Shown here: positions 1-10,362 of the stretch, in pieces
Layout of the letters: the number at the start of each line of letters is the position of its first letter
Position numbering within the stretch: position 1 is the first letter of the stretch
NCBI GenBank assembly: GCA_023415935.1
Contig: JAEZIX010000115.1
Location: forward strand, 1 to 64,000
Source: Cyanobacteria bacterium OH_CDB_20
GTDB lineage: Bacteria; Cyanobacteriota; Vampirovibrionia; Gastranaerophilales; Gastranaerophilaceae
DNA length: 64,000 bases
Reading direction: 5' to 3'
Position numbers and translations under genes: made by a program
Notes under the pieces: generated by a model
What the model was told of the DNA's origin: nothing
Databases searched by the model: none
What the model saw: the letters and a program-made list of their open reading frames with translations, nothing else

Positions 1-2418
1 AAAACGAGATTGACCATATACAATACCAAAGTTTACGGCTTTAGCTTTATAACGCATATCTTTTGTTACTGCATCAATTGGCACTTCATATATTTTAGCT
101 GCAGTAGCAGTATGGATATCCTCATCATTGCAAAAAGCATCTATCAAATTGTCATCACGCGTGATATGAGCAAGCAGTCTAAGCTCGATTTGAGAATAGT
201 CAGCAGACAATATTACAGAATTTTCTTTATTTTTCGCGACAAAAGCCCCTCTTATCCTATTCCCAAGCTCAGTTCTTATAGGAATATTTTGAAGATTAGG
301 ATTAGAGCTTGAAAGCCTTCCAGTTGTTGTAATTGTCTGATTGAAACTTGTATGAATTCTGCCATCATAAGGACTTATTAGTTCAGGCAATGACTCAACA
401 TATGTTGTTTTAAGTTTATTCAGATGTCTTTGCTCTAAAATATCTCGAGCAATTTCATTTTCTTCTGCAAGCTCTTCTAAAACCTTTGCACTAGTTGAAT
501 AACCTGTCTTTGTTTTATTTTTGCCTTTACCTTTAAAATTGAGTTTTTCAAATAAAATTTCACCAACTTGTTTTGGAGAATTTATATTAAAAGTCTCACC
601 AACTTCTTTATAGATTTTACTTTCTATTTCATCAAGTTTTGTTTGGATTTCAGAGTTAATATTTGCAAGATAGCTTGTATCAATAGTTATTCCGGTCCAT
701 TCCATATCAGCCAAGACGAAAGTTAAAGGGACTTCAATATCGTACAAAATATCAAGTTCTTTATCTGACAAGTTTTTCTGCCAATATCTTGTAAGTTCTA
801 ATGTAGCAAAAGCATCATCACAAGCATAATCTGCTGCTTCATCAATTGCAACTGTTTCCATCGTGACAGCTTTTGCGCCTTTACCAACTAGCTCTTCATA
901 TTCAGTCATTATATAGTCTAAATGCTCACTGGCCTGAACTTTAAGCCCGTGTTTGCGAGAAGAATCTTTGATATAGCTTGCTAACATCGTATCAAATATT
1001 ATTCCGCCTAATCTGATATCATATTTCCTTAAAATATTCATGTCGAATTTGGCATTCTGGAGAGTTTTTGAGATTTTGTTATCTTCAAATATTGGCTTTA
1101 GCTTCTCTAAGATATAATCTAATTCAAGCTGTTCTCCAACCTGATGAAATACTGGAATATAAGCTGTTTTAGTAACATCAGCTTTGGTATCATTAAATTT
1201 TATCTTGCCATTTTCTGCAATAATTTGCTCATTATACCCAACTGAAATACCAACTAAATCAGACTCCATAGGGTCAAGACTTGTAGTTTCAGTATCTAGA
1301 GAAAAAATCGACTGTTTAGAGAGATTTTCTATAAGTTTTTGAAGTTTTTCCTCTGTATCTATAACTTCTTTTTCAATTTTATAATCTTTTTTGGCGTTGT
1401 CATTAAGTTGTGCGCCAAAATTAAACCCTAATTGAAGCTGACCTTGTTTTTGCGTGGTATCGTGAGAAATATTATTAACAGTTTCATGGTCTTCAATAAC
1501 CACCTTACAAGGTAAATTGTCAAAACTAAACGGTTTAAGAATCTCATCAATATTTTTTAAAAAGCTGTATAATTGATTTTTCTTAAAAAACTCTACAATC
1601 TTATCAACATCTGGATTTTCCAGCTTCGTACAATCAAAGTCAAAATCAATATCAATTTCTCTTTGAATAGTTGCAAGCTCTTTGCTCAAGAATGCAATTT
1701 CTTTATTTTCAACAAGTTTTTCTTTTAATGACTTGCCAGAAATCTCCTCAATATGATTATAAATTTCAGGAATGGTATCATATTGGCTTAAAAGTTTTGC
1801 AGCAGTTTTATCTCCCACACCTCTTATGCCAGGGATATTATCGGAAGTATCACCGGCCAAGCCTTTAAAATCAACAACTTGATAAGGGTAAATGCCTAAT
1901 TTATCATAAACTTTGTACCAATCATACTCAACTAATTCGCCTTTAGAGGGCATTAGAACCTTAATTAAGCCGTCTCTATCGATGAGTTGGAATGAATCCT
2001 TATCCCCTGTCAAAATAATTGTTTTATGCCTTAATTTTTTGGCCTTGGTCGCTAAAGTCCCAATTACATCATCTGCTTCAAAACCTTCTTTTGTAAAAAT
2101 AGGAATATTGAAAGCCTGTAAGCCTTCAATAATAAGTCCAAGCTGGCTTCTCAATGTATCAGGCATTGTTTCCCTATTTGCCTTGTAATCAGCATACATA
2201 TCAACTCTATATGTTTGTCTGCCAACATCAAAAGCAACAGCAATGGCATCTGGTTTAATGTTTTTATTTTTAAGCATATCAAAAAGTGCTTTAAAGAAAC
2301 CAAATACAGCCCACGTTGGCTGATTATCAGAGGTTTTCATGCCTGTACGTTCTAAAGCAAAAAAGTACCTGTATGCAACTGCGTGTCCGTCTATTAAGAC
2401 TAAAGTTTTTTCTTCCAT
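1..2418 (-). CDS. polA: DNA polymerase I, 3' part outside window
   Basis: DNA polymerase I performs gap filling, Okazaki-fragment maturation and repair synthesis. The 806 visible codons start MEEKTLVLIDGHAVAYRYFF, a typical 5'-nuclease domain opening, and contain the helix-hairpin segment GLAGDTSDNIPGIRGVGDKT. The proofreading 3'-5' exonuclease looks intact: motif I reads SLDTETTSLD, motif II LQNAKFDMNIL and motif III YACDD. The visible part ends at polymerase motif B (KAVNFGIVYGQS), so the catalytic HDE motif and roughly the last 100 residues lie beyond base 1. The start is supported by AGGTGAAA just before the ATG. The gene begins 6 bases after the carbamoyltransferase stop and is probably co-transcribed with it. 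Confidence 0.96.
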   Translation of the reverse strand, partial: MEEKTLVLIDGHAVAYRYFFALERTGMKTSDNQPTWAVFGFFKALFDMLKNKNIKPDAIAVAFDVGRQTYRVDMYADYKANRETMPDTLRSQLGLIIEGLQAFNIPIFTKEGFEADDVIGTLATKAKKLRHKTIILTGDKDSFQLIDRDGLIKVLMPSKGELVEYDWYKVYDKLGIYPYQVVDFKGLAGDTSDNIPGIRGVGDKTAAKLLSQYDTIPEIYNHIEEISGKSLKEKLVENKEIAFLSKELATIQREIDIDFDFDCTKLENPDVDKIVEFFKKNQLYSFLKNIDEILKPFSFDNLPCKVVIEDHETVNNISHDTTQKQGQLQLGFNFGAQLNDNAKKDYKIEKEVIDTEEKLQKLIENLSKQSIFSLDTETTSLDPMESDLVGISVGYNEQIIAENGKIKFNDTKADVTKTAYIPVFHQVGEQLELDYILEKLKPIFEDNKISKTLQNAKFDMNILRKYDIRLGGIIFDTMLASYIKDSSRKHGLKVQASEHLDYIMTEYEELVGKGAKAVTMETVAIDEAADYACDDAFATLELTRYWQKNLSDKELDILYDIEVPLTFVLADMEWTGITIDTSYLANINSEIQTKLDEIESKIYKEVGETFNINSPKQVGEILFEKLNFKGKGKNKTKTGYSTSAKVLEELAEENEIARDILEQRHLNKLKTTYVESLPELISPYDGRIHTSFNQTITTTGRLSSSNPNLQNIPIRTELGNRIRGAFVAKNKENSVILSADYSQIELRLLAHITRDDNLIDAFCNDEDIHTATAAKIYEVPIDAVTKDMRYKAKAVNFGIVYGQSRF

Positions 2419-2424
2419 TTTCAC

Positions 2425-4257
2425 CTAATCAAGTTTAAATTGTTTGTGATAATCTTCAATCCCCTCAAGTTTAGGCTGATTTTCTTTATAGAATATTAAG
2501 TTTTGAACAACTAAAACATCCATATCAGTATACATAAAGCATTTGTAAGCGTCTTGTGGGGTATTTACCAAAGGTTCTCCTCTTATATTGAACGAAGTGT
2601 TGACAATAACAGGGTATTTGGTAAGGGTTTTGAATTCATTAATTATACCCCAATAATGAGGATTTGTCTTTTTTGATACGGTTTGTAACCTTGCTGAATA
2701 ATCAACGTGAGTTATTGCAGGAAGATTAGAGCGTTTTGCTTTAAGTTTTGCAATTCCTTTAAGTTCAGATTCTTCTTGAGAAAGTTGAAGTTTCTGACTA
2801 TCCGCAATAGAAGTTGTAATAAGCATATATGGACTATTTTGCCCTTCTTTTATATCAAAGAATATATGAGCATCTTCTTCTAAAACGCTTGGCGCAAATG
2901 GTCTGAATGATTCGCGCTTTTTAATTGCAAGATTAAGACGCTTTTGCATTTCAACATTTCGCGCATCTGCCAAAATGCTTCTATTTCCCAATGCCCTTGG
3001 ACCATACTCCATTTTACCGTAGAAATTGCCAACAATTTTACCTTCGCAGATAAGCTCCGCAATTTTCTTTTGAAGCTCATTATCATCTGATATTTCTTCA
3101 AAAACAGCGTTAAAAACTTTGACTGAATTTTTTGCTTCTTCAGTAGTAAACTCACACCCAAGCAAACTTCCTTTCTGATTATCATCAGAATTTATAACTC
3201 TTTCTTTGTTTAAAATTTTATAATTAGCAAACAAAGCAGCACCCAAGGCACCGCCTGCATCACCTGAGGCCGGTTGAACCCAGATATTTTCAAACTTGCT
3301 TTCTTTCATTATTTTGCCGTTTGCAACACAATTCAAAGCACAACCACCAGCTAAACAAAGATTTTTTAATCCTGTTTTTTCTTGAACATAGTCTGCGATT
3401 TTTAAAATAACTTCTTCAGTTACAACCTGCAAGCTTTTTGCAACATCCATATCAAACTGTGTAAGTTCAGACTCAGGCTTTCTAGCTTCTCTTCCAAAAA
3501 GTTTATGGAATTTGTCATTTGTCATATAATCGCCGCAACAGTAGTCAAAATATTCTTGATTTAGCCAATATGAACCATCATCTTTTACCTCAATCAAATT
3601 ATTTTTTATTAGGTCAACATACTTTGCCTCACCATATGGTGCAAGTCCCATAACCTTGTATTCGCCTGAATTTACTCTAAATCCTAAATATCCTGTTATA
3701 GCAGAATATAAAAGTCCCAATGAATGAGGAAACTCAATAACTTCTTTTATTTCGATATTATTTTTATCCCCAACACCCCAGCTTGTAGTAGTCCACTCGC
3801 CAACTCCATCTAAACAAATAAAAGCAGCTTTTTCAAAAGGCGAAGGGTAAAATGCGCTTGCTGCATGAGACTCATGATGCTCAGCAAAATATATCGGGCA
3901 TTCAAGCTCATCATTGAAAAATTTATCAATTTCTTTCGGGATAAACAGTTTCTTATTAAGCCAAACAGGCATTGCTTTTAGAAAAAATAAAAAGCTCCTT
4001 GGAACATATGCAAGCGCTGTCTCAATAATTCTTTCAAATTTTATAAAAGGTTTTTCATAATAAACAACGGCTTCAAGTTCTTTTGCAGAAATACCTGCCT
4101 CTTTTAAACAAAATAAAACAGCATTCTCAGGAAATGAAGGGTCGTGTTTAATCCTTGTAAAACGCTCTTCTTGAGCAGCAGCGACAATATCGCCATCTTT
4201 TATGATACAAGCTGCGCTGTCATGATAGTATGCACTTATTCCTAAAATATACCCCAT
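2425..4257 (-). CDS. Carbamoyltransferase, NodU/CmcH/TobZ family
   Basis: This is a 610-aa enzyme of the family that activates carbamoyl phosphate with ATP and transfers carbamoyl to a hydroxyl group. It opens with GISAYYHDSAACIIKDG and AQEERFTRIKHD. It carries the metal-binding HHESH motif at residues 127-131, an AGGCALNCVANGK nucleotide-binding segment, and the C-terminal YrdC-like signature EYGPRALGNRSI. Length and motif order are normal for the family. It lies 9 bases after an SxtJ-like membrane protein and a DUF5989 protein, a gene trio known from saxitoxin-type and many other bacterial loci. The acceptor molecule is unknown; a cell-surface glycan or lipid is one possibility. Confidence 0.93.
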   Translation of the reverse strand: MGYILGISAYYHDSAACIIKDGDIVAAAQEERFTRIKHDPSFPENAVLFCLKEAGISAKELEAVVYYEKPFIKFERIIETALAYVPRSFLFFLKAMPVWLNKKLFIPKEIDKFFNDELECPIYFAEHHESHAASAFYPSPFEKAAFICLDGVGEWTTTSWGVGDKNNIEIKEVIEFPHSLGLLYSAITGYLGFRVNSGEYKVMGLAPYGEAKYVDLIKNNLIEVKDDGSYWLNQEYFDYCCGDYMTNDKFHKLFGREARKPESELTQFDMDVAKSLQVVTEEVILKIADYVQEKTGLKNLCLAGGCALNCVANGKIMKESKFENIWVQPASGDAGGALGAALFANYKILNKERVINSDDNQKGSLLGCEFTTEEAKNSVKVFNAVFEEISDDNELQKKIAELICEGKIVGNFYGKMEYGPRALGNRSILADARNVEMQKRLNLAIKKRESFRPFAPSVLEEDAHIFFDIKEGQNSPYMLITTSIADSQKLQLSQEESELKGIAKLKAKRSNLPAITHVDYSARLQTVSKKTNPHYWGIINEFKTLTKYPVIVNTSFNIRGEPLVNTPQDAYKCFMYTDMDVLVVQNLIFYKENQPKLEGIEDYHKQFKLD

Positions 4258-4266
4258 AACCTGCCT

Positions 4267-4650
4267 CTAGAACTGCGATTCATAATTATCACTATGGTGC
4301 TCAAACTTCTTCCTGAATGAACTACCATTCATTTTTTTTAAAAGAAGTCTATCTCTACCCACAAGTTTTATTAACAAACCTGTAGGTATAATTGCGACAA
4401 TATAGACAAAAATTAATGCGATTATTGAAAAAATTTCGCCTATTTTTTTAGCAAGTTTTTTTGCATTTAAAAATATAAAAGAAGCAACTTGCTTACTAAA
4501 AAAACAAACTAAAAGTAATCCCCAAGAAACAAAAAACAAAAACATTAAGTAATTTACATCGACCTTTTGCCACAGCAAAATCGAAGGTAAAACCGGAAGA
4601 ACAAAAAGTCCTATAAATAATTCTCTTTTTTCTTTTTTTGTTAAATCCAT
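4267..4650 (-). CDS. SxtJ-like small membrane protein
   Basis: This 127-aa protein starts MDLTKKEKRELFIGLFVLPV, has a charged N-terminus and then three probable membrane segments, and ends in a basic soluble tail (FRKKFEHHSDNYESQF). An in-frame extension upstream is rejected because it overlaps the DUF5989 gene on the same strand. The ATG at 4650 lies 8 bases beyond the DUF5989 stop and has an AGG ahead of it. SxtJ-type proteins of this size sit between a carbamoyltransferase and a DUF5989 protein in cyanobacteria and other phyla. The call rests on this neighbourhood plus topology more than on sequence identity. Molecular function is not known. Confidence 0.72.
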   Translation of the reverse strand: MDLTKKEKRELFIGLFVLPVLPSILLWQKVDVNYLMFLFFVSWGLLLVCFFSKQVASFIFLNAKKLAKKIGEIFSIIALIFVYIVAIIPTGLLIKLVGRDRLLLKKMNGSSFRKKFEHHSDNYESQF

Positions 4651-4658
4651 AATGAAGC

Positions 4659-4817
4659 CTATATTACAGTGTATATAAATGGAGAAATCGGTGAAGAGCC
4701 CACTGCAATAAGGAAAATTAACAATACTAAAGCAACAATTGCAGGAAAAATCCAATAGACTTTTTTACTCCACACAAATTTTAAAAGTTCTAAAACAGTA
4801 TTTGAACGTTTAGCCAT
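4659..4817 (-). CDS. DUF5989-family small membrane protein
   Basis: This is a 52-aa reading frame starting MAKRSNTVLELLKFVWSKKV, followed by one long membrane segment (YWIFPAIVALVLLIFLIAVG) and the tail SSPISPFIYTVI. The layout of a short basic helix, a W-K-K-hydrophobic helix and a terminal SP.aPFIYt-like tail is what I recall for DUF5989 (SxtK-like) proteins, which accompany SxtJ and carbamoyltransferases. Its ATG overlaps the stop of the TPR gene by 8 bases (ATGGCTAA), suggesting translational coupling. Role unknown; it probably partners the SxtJ-like protein in the membrane. Confidence 0.78.
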   Translation of the reverse strand: MAKRSNTVLELLKFVWSKKVYWIFPAIVALVLLIFLIAVGSSPISPFIYTVI

Positions 4818-6600
4818 TTACAGTCTTCTCCTTTTTATTTAATTTATCAAGAATAGTTTGTGCTTCTTCTGATTCAGGCAAGAATGTAAGAATTTTTTCT
4901 GCAAGTTTTCTTGCTTCAACATAATTCTTTAGATTGTATTCACAAATTGCAATATTAACCATAACAGCTATATTTAAAGGGGACTGGTGATCTACAACTT
5001 TAAACAATTTTATAGCCTCATCAAAGTGCTTAGTTTTCATATATGCTGTTGCAAGCATATTAGCAATTTCCATATTTGGTTGAATAAAGTAAGCATCTTC
5101 TAAAAGCTGAAGTGCCACTTCATAATTTTTAAGTTTAAAATATGCTTGAGCAAGGTTTGACAAAACGAAAATATTTTTTGGCTCTTGTTTTTTTATAATT
5201 TCAAGTATATCAACAGCTTTCTTATATTTTTTTGAGGCAAGTAGATTCATAGAAATATTCAGATACATTGATAAAGGAATATTATCGTGCTTCATCAATT
5301 CATTATAATATTTCTGCGCAATTTTGTGGTCGCCGGTAACATAATAATAATTTGCAAGCTCAAATAAAATATAAGGATTTTTTGGCTCAAGCTTATATGC
5401 TATTTCAAACTCATCTTTTGCATAATCAAAAAGTCTCTTTGAAAGATAAATAACAGCTAAATCCTTGTGTGCAATTGCATGTTCAGGTGAGAGCTGAATT
5501 ACTTTCTTCAAAATAAATTCAGCTTTATCAATATCATTTGTTCGTGCGCAAACCATAGCATACTTATAATATACCTCGTGCGATGCGTTACCTTTTTCAA
5601 TCATAGAAGAATATATCGCTTTTGATTTTTCAAACTCTTGTATTTCAATATACAAAGACGCAAGATGCTCTAAAAACACAAGATTTGAAGGGCTTCTCAT
5701 CAATAAATTTTCGAATAAACTAATAGATTTCTGGTAATTACCCGTAGCTCTGTATGCTACTGCCAAATTATATTGAAAATTCTCTTTCTCAGGATTTTGT
5801 AAAATGAGAAGATTATACAACATAACTGCTTCTTCCCACATTTTTGCATTAAAAGCAGAAAATGCAGCTGCTACTAAATAAACAGACATAGGATTACTAT
5901 CATATGCTCTTTTTAAATAAGGGAATGCTGTTATAAAATCACTCTTAATCTGATAAATTATACCTACATTGTAATTTGCTACGTGATCATTTGGGTTTAA
6001 CATTAAACTATTGTTGAAATACCATAATGCTTCATCAATACGATTTTTCGCAAAATAAATCAGTCCCAAATTGTTGTATAAAAGAATATTATTTTTATCA
6101 GTTTCCAAAGCTATTTTAAGAAAATAAATAGCTTCATCAAAATTATTCAAACCTGAAAACGCTAATCCTAATATATATGCGGACTGTGAATCTTCATCAT
6201 CCAATTCAACAAGTTTATCTTTAAACTCAATAATTTTATTAAACTCTTTTCTTTGAAGATAAATTACAGAAAGGTTTTTATAAGCGTCGATATAATCTTC
6301 TCTAAGCTCGATAACTTTTAGAAAAGCAGAAATTGCCTCTTCTTTCTCGCCCAAATCATCATGCAAAGATGCAAGATAAAACCAGGAAGATGCATCTTCT
6401 ACATCAAGTTCAACTGCTTTTAAAAAGTTATTTTTAGCCTCAATAAAATTTCCAATATTTACATTACAAAGACCTAAATATTTAATAATCTCAATATTAT
6501 CAGGTTCCTCGAGAATAATTACATCCAGGATTTTTTTAGCTTCTTCAAACTCCCTATTTGCAATCATTTCAACAACTGTTTCTAATGATAAATTATCCAT
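4810..6600 (-). CDS. Large tetratricopeptide-repeat protein
   Basis: This 596-aa protein is made almost entirely of consecutive 34-residue TPR units, for example NYNVGIIYQIKSDFITAFPY and SNLAQAYFKLKNYEVALQLL. It has no signal peptide or membrane segment and no attached catalytic domain. TPR solenoids are protein-interaction scaffolds. It is the first gene of an apparent operon leading into DUF5989, SxtJ-like, carbamoyltransferase and polA, and it overlaps the DUF5989 start by 8 bases. It may serve as the scaffold for the carbamoyltransferase module, but that is inference from order alone. It diverges from ndk. Confidence 0.88.
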   Translation of the reverse strand: MDNLSLETVVEMIANREFEEAKKILDVIILEEPDNIEIIKYLGLCNVNIGNFIEAKNNFLKAVELDVEDASSWFYLASLHDDLGEKEEAISAFLKVIELREDYIDAYKNLSVIYLQRKEFNKIIEFKDKLVELDDEDSQSAYILGLAFSGLNNFDEAIYFLKIALETDKNNILLYNNLGLIYFAKNRIDEALWYFNNSLMLNPNDHVANYNVGIIYQIKSDFITAFPYLKRAYDSNPMSVYLVAAAFSAFNAKMWEEAVMLYNLLILQNPEKENFQYNLAVAYRATGNYQKSISLFENLLMRSPSNLVFLEHLASLYIEIQEFEKSKAIYSSMIEKGNASHEVYYKYAMVCARTNDIDKAEFILKKVIQLSPEHAIAHKDLAVIYLSKRLFDYAKDEFEIAYKLEPKNPYILFELANYYYVTGDHKIAQKYYNELMKHDNIPLSMYLNISMNLLASKKYKKAVDILEIIKKQEPKNIFVLSNLAQAYFKLKNYEVALQLLEDAYFIQPNMEIANMLATAYMKTKHFDEAIKLFKVVDHQSPLNIAVMVNIAICEYNLKNYVEARKLAEKILTFLPESEEAQTILDKLNKKEKTVNG

Positions 6601-6710
6601 AAATCTCTTTCAAGTACTACCCATGCAACGTAATACAATCATACATTAAAATGCAATAAATTTCACCATTTTTCACGATATTTAAAGATATTTAGATAAT
6701 AATCACTAAA

Positions 6711-6739
6711 TTGAAATATATGTGAATTTATGTTCTAAT
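6711..6739 (+). promoter_or_regulatory. Sigma-70-type promoter of ndk-tgt
   Basis: TTGAAA at 6711-6716 and TCTAAT at 6734-6739 are separated by 17 bases, each one mismatch from consensus. The predicted transcript would begin near 6746. It would therefore exclude the upstream TTG start and fit translation from the ATG at 6766. Confidence 0.6.
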
Positions 6740-6765
6740 GAAGTTTGGGAAATATGGAGATAAAC

Positions 6766-8341
<1,576 letters not shown>

Positions 8342-8376
8342 CTCAATATAATTAGCAAATAATTTTATTTACACTC

Positions 8377-8403
8377 GTTATTTATTCATCCGAAATAAAT
8401 AAC
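8377..8403. repeat. Perfect inverted repeat upstream of HigB-like gene
   Basis: GTTATTTATT and AATAAATAAC form a perfect 10-bp inverted repeat with a 7-base spacer, starting 36 bases after the tgt stop and ending 10 bases before the next ATG. It may be a regulator binding site or a hairpin. It lacks a following T-run, so a simple terminator is less likely. Confidence 0.45.
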
Positions 8404-8413
8404 AGATTTTTAG

Positions 8414-8974
8414 ATGAAAATTAATCCAGTTCAATTTAATTATAAAGTAAATAGCCATAGTAATTTTAATGGCATAAACAGAAATACAAATTTTAACAAA
8501 AAACACACCATTGAAACTGAAAAAGATTCAAAAAGAAAAGTATTAAATGCTCTACTCATCACTGGCGGATTTATTGCAGCTATACTAACAGGAAGATTTT
8601 TTTATAAATCTAAACTTGTAAAAGATATAAAAAATCAAATCGTAGCATTAAAGGATAAAAATCAACTTAGAATTTGCAAGATTGACCTTGAATCTATAGA
8701 TAAACCAACAAAAGATATTGTCGATGGAAGAAATCTTAAAAGAATGCCAATTGATGCCATAAAAAGAGCAAAAAAAATACTTGATACAATGAATTCTGCT
8801 GACACGATTGATGATTTAATTAAAAATAACAGCAACGGATTACAATTTGAAAAATTAACAAACAGCAAATATGGTCAATATTCAGTACGCGTAAACCAAC
8901 AATGGCGTATCTGTTTTGACTATGATAAAGCTCAAAAAGCTTTTACAAACGTAAATTTTTGTGATTACCACTAA
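8414..8974 (+). CDS. Membrane-anchored protein with C-terminal HigB-like toxin domain
   Basis: This 186-aa protein has three parts. Residues 1-40 contain the lineage-type motif SNFNGINRNTNFNKK. About residues 43-63 form one membrane helix (KVLNALLITGGFIAAILTG). Residues about 85-186 match HigB (RelE/ParE-fold, plasmid-killer type). The last part ends GQYSVRVNQQWRICFDYDK...DYH, closely parallel to the bona fide HigB at 61830-62111 (GQYSIRINQQFRICFNW...DYH). HigB toxins are normally short, soluble, ribosome-dependent mRNases paired with HigA; here no antitoxin gene is adjacent. Whether it is active is unknown. It is followed directly by the convergent nupC. Confidence 0.72.
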   Translation: MKINPVQFNYKVNSHSNFNGINRNTNFNKKHTIETEKDSKRKVLNALLITGGFIAAILTGRFFYKSKLVKDIKNQIVALKDKNQLRICKIDLESIDKPTKDIVDGRNLKRMPIDAIKRAKKILDTMNSADTIDDLIKNNSNGLQFEKLTNSKYGQYSVRVNQQWRICFDYDKAQKAFTNVNFCDYH

Positions 8975-10252
8975 TTATAAAAGCATTCCTGCCATACAAG
9001 CTGAAATGTATGACGCAAGAGTTCCACCGATTAATGCTCTTATACCCATTCTAGCTAGGTTTTTTCTTTGATTAGGAGCAAGTTCTCCAATACCTGAAAT
9101 TTGAATTGCAACCGAGCTAAAATTTGCGAATCCACAAAGTGCAAAAGTCGCGATAACAAAGCTTTTCTCTGACAATGTATCTCTAATTGCTGTCAAATCC
9201 ATATAAGCGATTGCTTCATTAAGAACAAACTTTGTACCTAAAAGTGATCCTACCTGACCGATTTGGTCGAAAGAAACACCCATTGCAAGTGCAAATATTG
9301 AAAATACTTTTCCAAGAACCATTTTCATAGAAAGATGTTCTAAATCAATTCCAATTACAGAAAAATTCCAATGTAAATAATGGAAAAGCAAATATCCAAA
9401 TTTACCCAAGAACCAGTCTATCATTGCAATCAAAGCGACAAGTGCAATTAACATTGCAATTACGTTTAATGAAACTTTCATCCCATCAGATGCTCCTTTT
9501 GAGATTGCATCTAAAACATTAACATCGGTACGTCTTTTTCTAATTTTAAATTCTGATTTAGTTTGTGGTTCTTGTGTTTCAGGATAAATAATTTTTGAAA
9601 CAACAAGTGCTCCCGGAGCTGCCATTACACAAGCTGCAAGAATATAAGGGGCAGGAATTCCCATTCCAACATAAACAGCCATCAATGCACCTGATATACA
9701 AGCCATACTCCCCGTCATAGAAGCTAAGACTTCTGAACGAGTAAGATTAGGTAAATATGGTTTAATCATAATCTGAGCTACAATTTGACCTACAAAAGAA
9801 CTTGCAACATTAGATAGAGCTTCAGCACCTGAAACATCCATTATTTTATTCATAGCTTTACCTAAAACAGCTATCACACGCTGCATTATGCCATAATAAT
9901 AAAGAATATTTACTAAAATCATCATGAATATTAAAGAAGCCATAAGTTTTAAAGCAAAAATCATGCTTCCATTACCAAATATTGCATTTATTTTTTCTGG
10001 ATTACTGGTTAAAAAGCCAAATACAAAGTTTGAACCTTCTCCTGCAAATTCAAGAATTTTCTGAATAAAATAACCAATTCCACCAAAAATTGCTTTACCA
10101 AGAGGCACTTTTAAAATAAAAACAGCAAGTCCAAACTGTAATAATAAACCAACTCCGACTGTTTTTAAATTGATAGCTTTTTTGTTGTTAGACATTAAAA
10201 AAGCTAATAAAAGCATAAACAAAATTCCCAAAACGCCTGTCAAAATATTCAT
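8975..10252 (-). CDS. nupC: Concentrative nucleoside transporter (NupC/CNT family)
   Basis: This 425-aa inner-membrane protein imports nucleosides with H+ or Na+. Family signatures are visible: FAGEGSNFVFGFL near residue 70, SSFVGQIVAQIMIKPYL, the helix PYILAACVMAAPGALVVSKI, and the conserved C-terminal LCGFANFSSVAIQISGIGEL. Many hydrophobic helices and full family length support function. The stop abuts the preceding convergent gene. It appears to be a single-gene unit with a palindrome just upstream. Confidence 0.95.
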   Translation of the reverse strand: MNILTGVLGILFMLLLAFLMSNNKKAINLKTVGVGLLLQFGLAVFILKVPLGKAIFGGIGYFIQKILEFAGEGSNFVFGFLTSNPEKINAIFGNGSMIFALKLMASLIFMMILVNILYYYGIMQRVIAVLGKAMNKIMDVSGAEALSNVASSFVGQIVAQIMIKPYLPNLTRSEVLASMTGSMACISGALMAVYVGMGIPAPYILAACVMAAPGALVVSKIIYPETQEPQTKSEFKIRKRRTDVNVLDAISKGASDGMKVSLNVIAMLIALVALIAMIDWFLGKFGYLLFHYLHWNFSVIGIDLEHLSMKMVLGKVFSIFALAMGVSFDQIGQVGSLLGTKFVLNEAIAYMDLTAIRDTLSEKSFVIATFALCGFANFSSVAIQISGIGELAPNQRKNLARMGIRALIGGTLASYISACMAGMLL

Positions 10253-10266
10253 AAACCCTCTATCTT

Positions 10267-10278
10267 TTAACTAGTTAA
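10267..10278. promoter_or_regulatory. 12-bp palindrome upstream of nupC
   Basis: TTAACTAGTTAA is a perfect palindrome centred 20 bases upstream of the nupC start codon, placed where a repressor or activator of the transporter could bind. No other copy was noticed nearby. Confidence 0.3.
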
Positions 10279-10303
10279 CTAAATATATCATAAAGATACA
10301 GCT

Positions 10304-10343
10304 AAAAAAAGCACCTCAATAATAAAATTACAAGGTGCTTTTT
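10304..10343 (-). terminator. Intrinsic terminator
   Basis: AAAAAGCACCT and AGGTGCTTTTT form an 11-bp stem with A and T tracts on both sides. It lies downstream of the secreted-protein gene that ends at 10363 and can work on either strand. Confidence 0.75.
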
Positions 10344-10362
10344 ATATAAAATTTTTGAAACA

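Noticed and set aside
10..312. Plus-strand frame at the left edge
   Set aside because: It is antisense to the conserved polA polymerase domain, whose motif B is read on the minus strand.
2880..3185. Reading frame of about 100 codons on the same strand inside the carbamoyltransferase gene
   Set aside because: It is fully covered by a gene with strong family motifs and has biased, non-protein-like composition.
4651..4755. Longer N-terminus for the SxtJ-like protein
   Set aside because: That stretch encodes the DUF5989 protein in another frame, and the internal ATG at 4650 has better spacing to a ribosome site.
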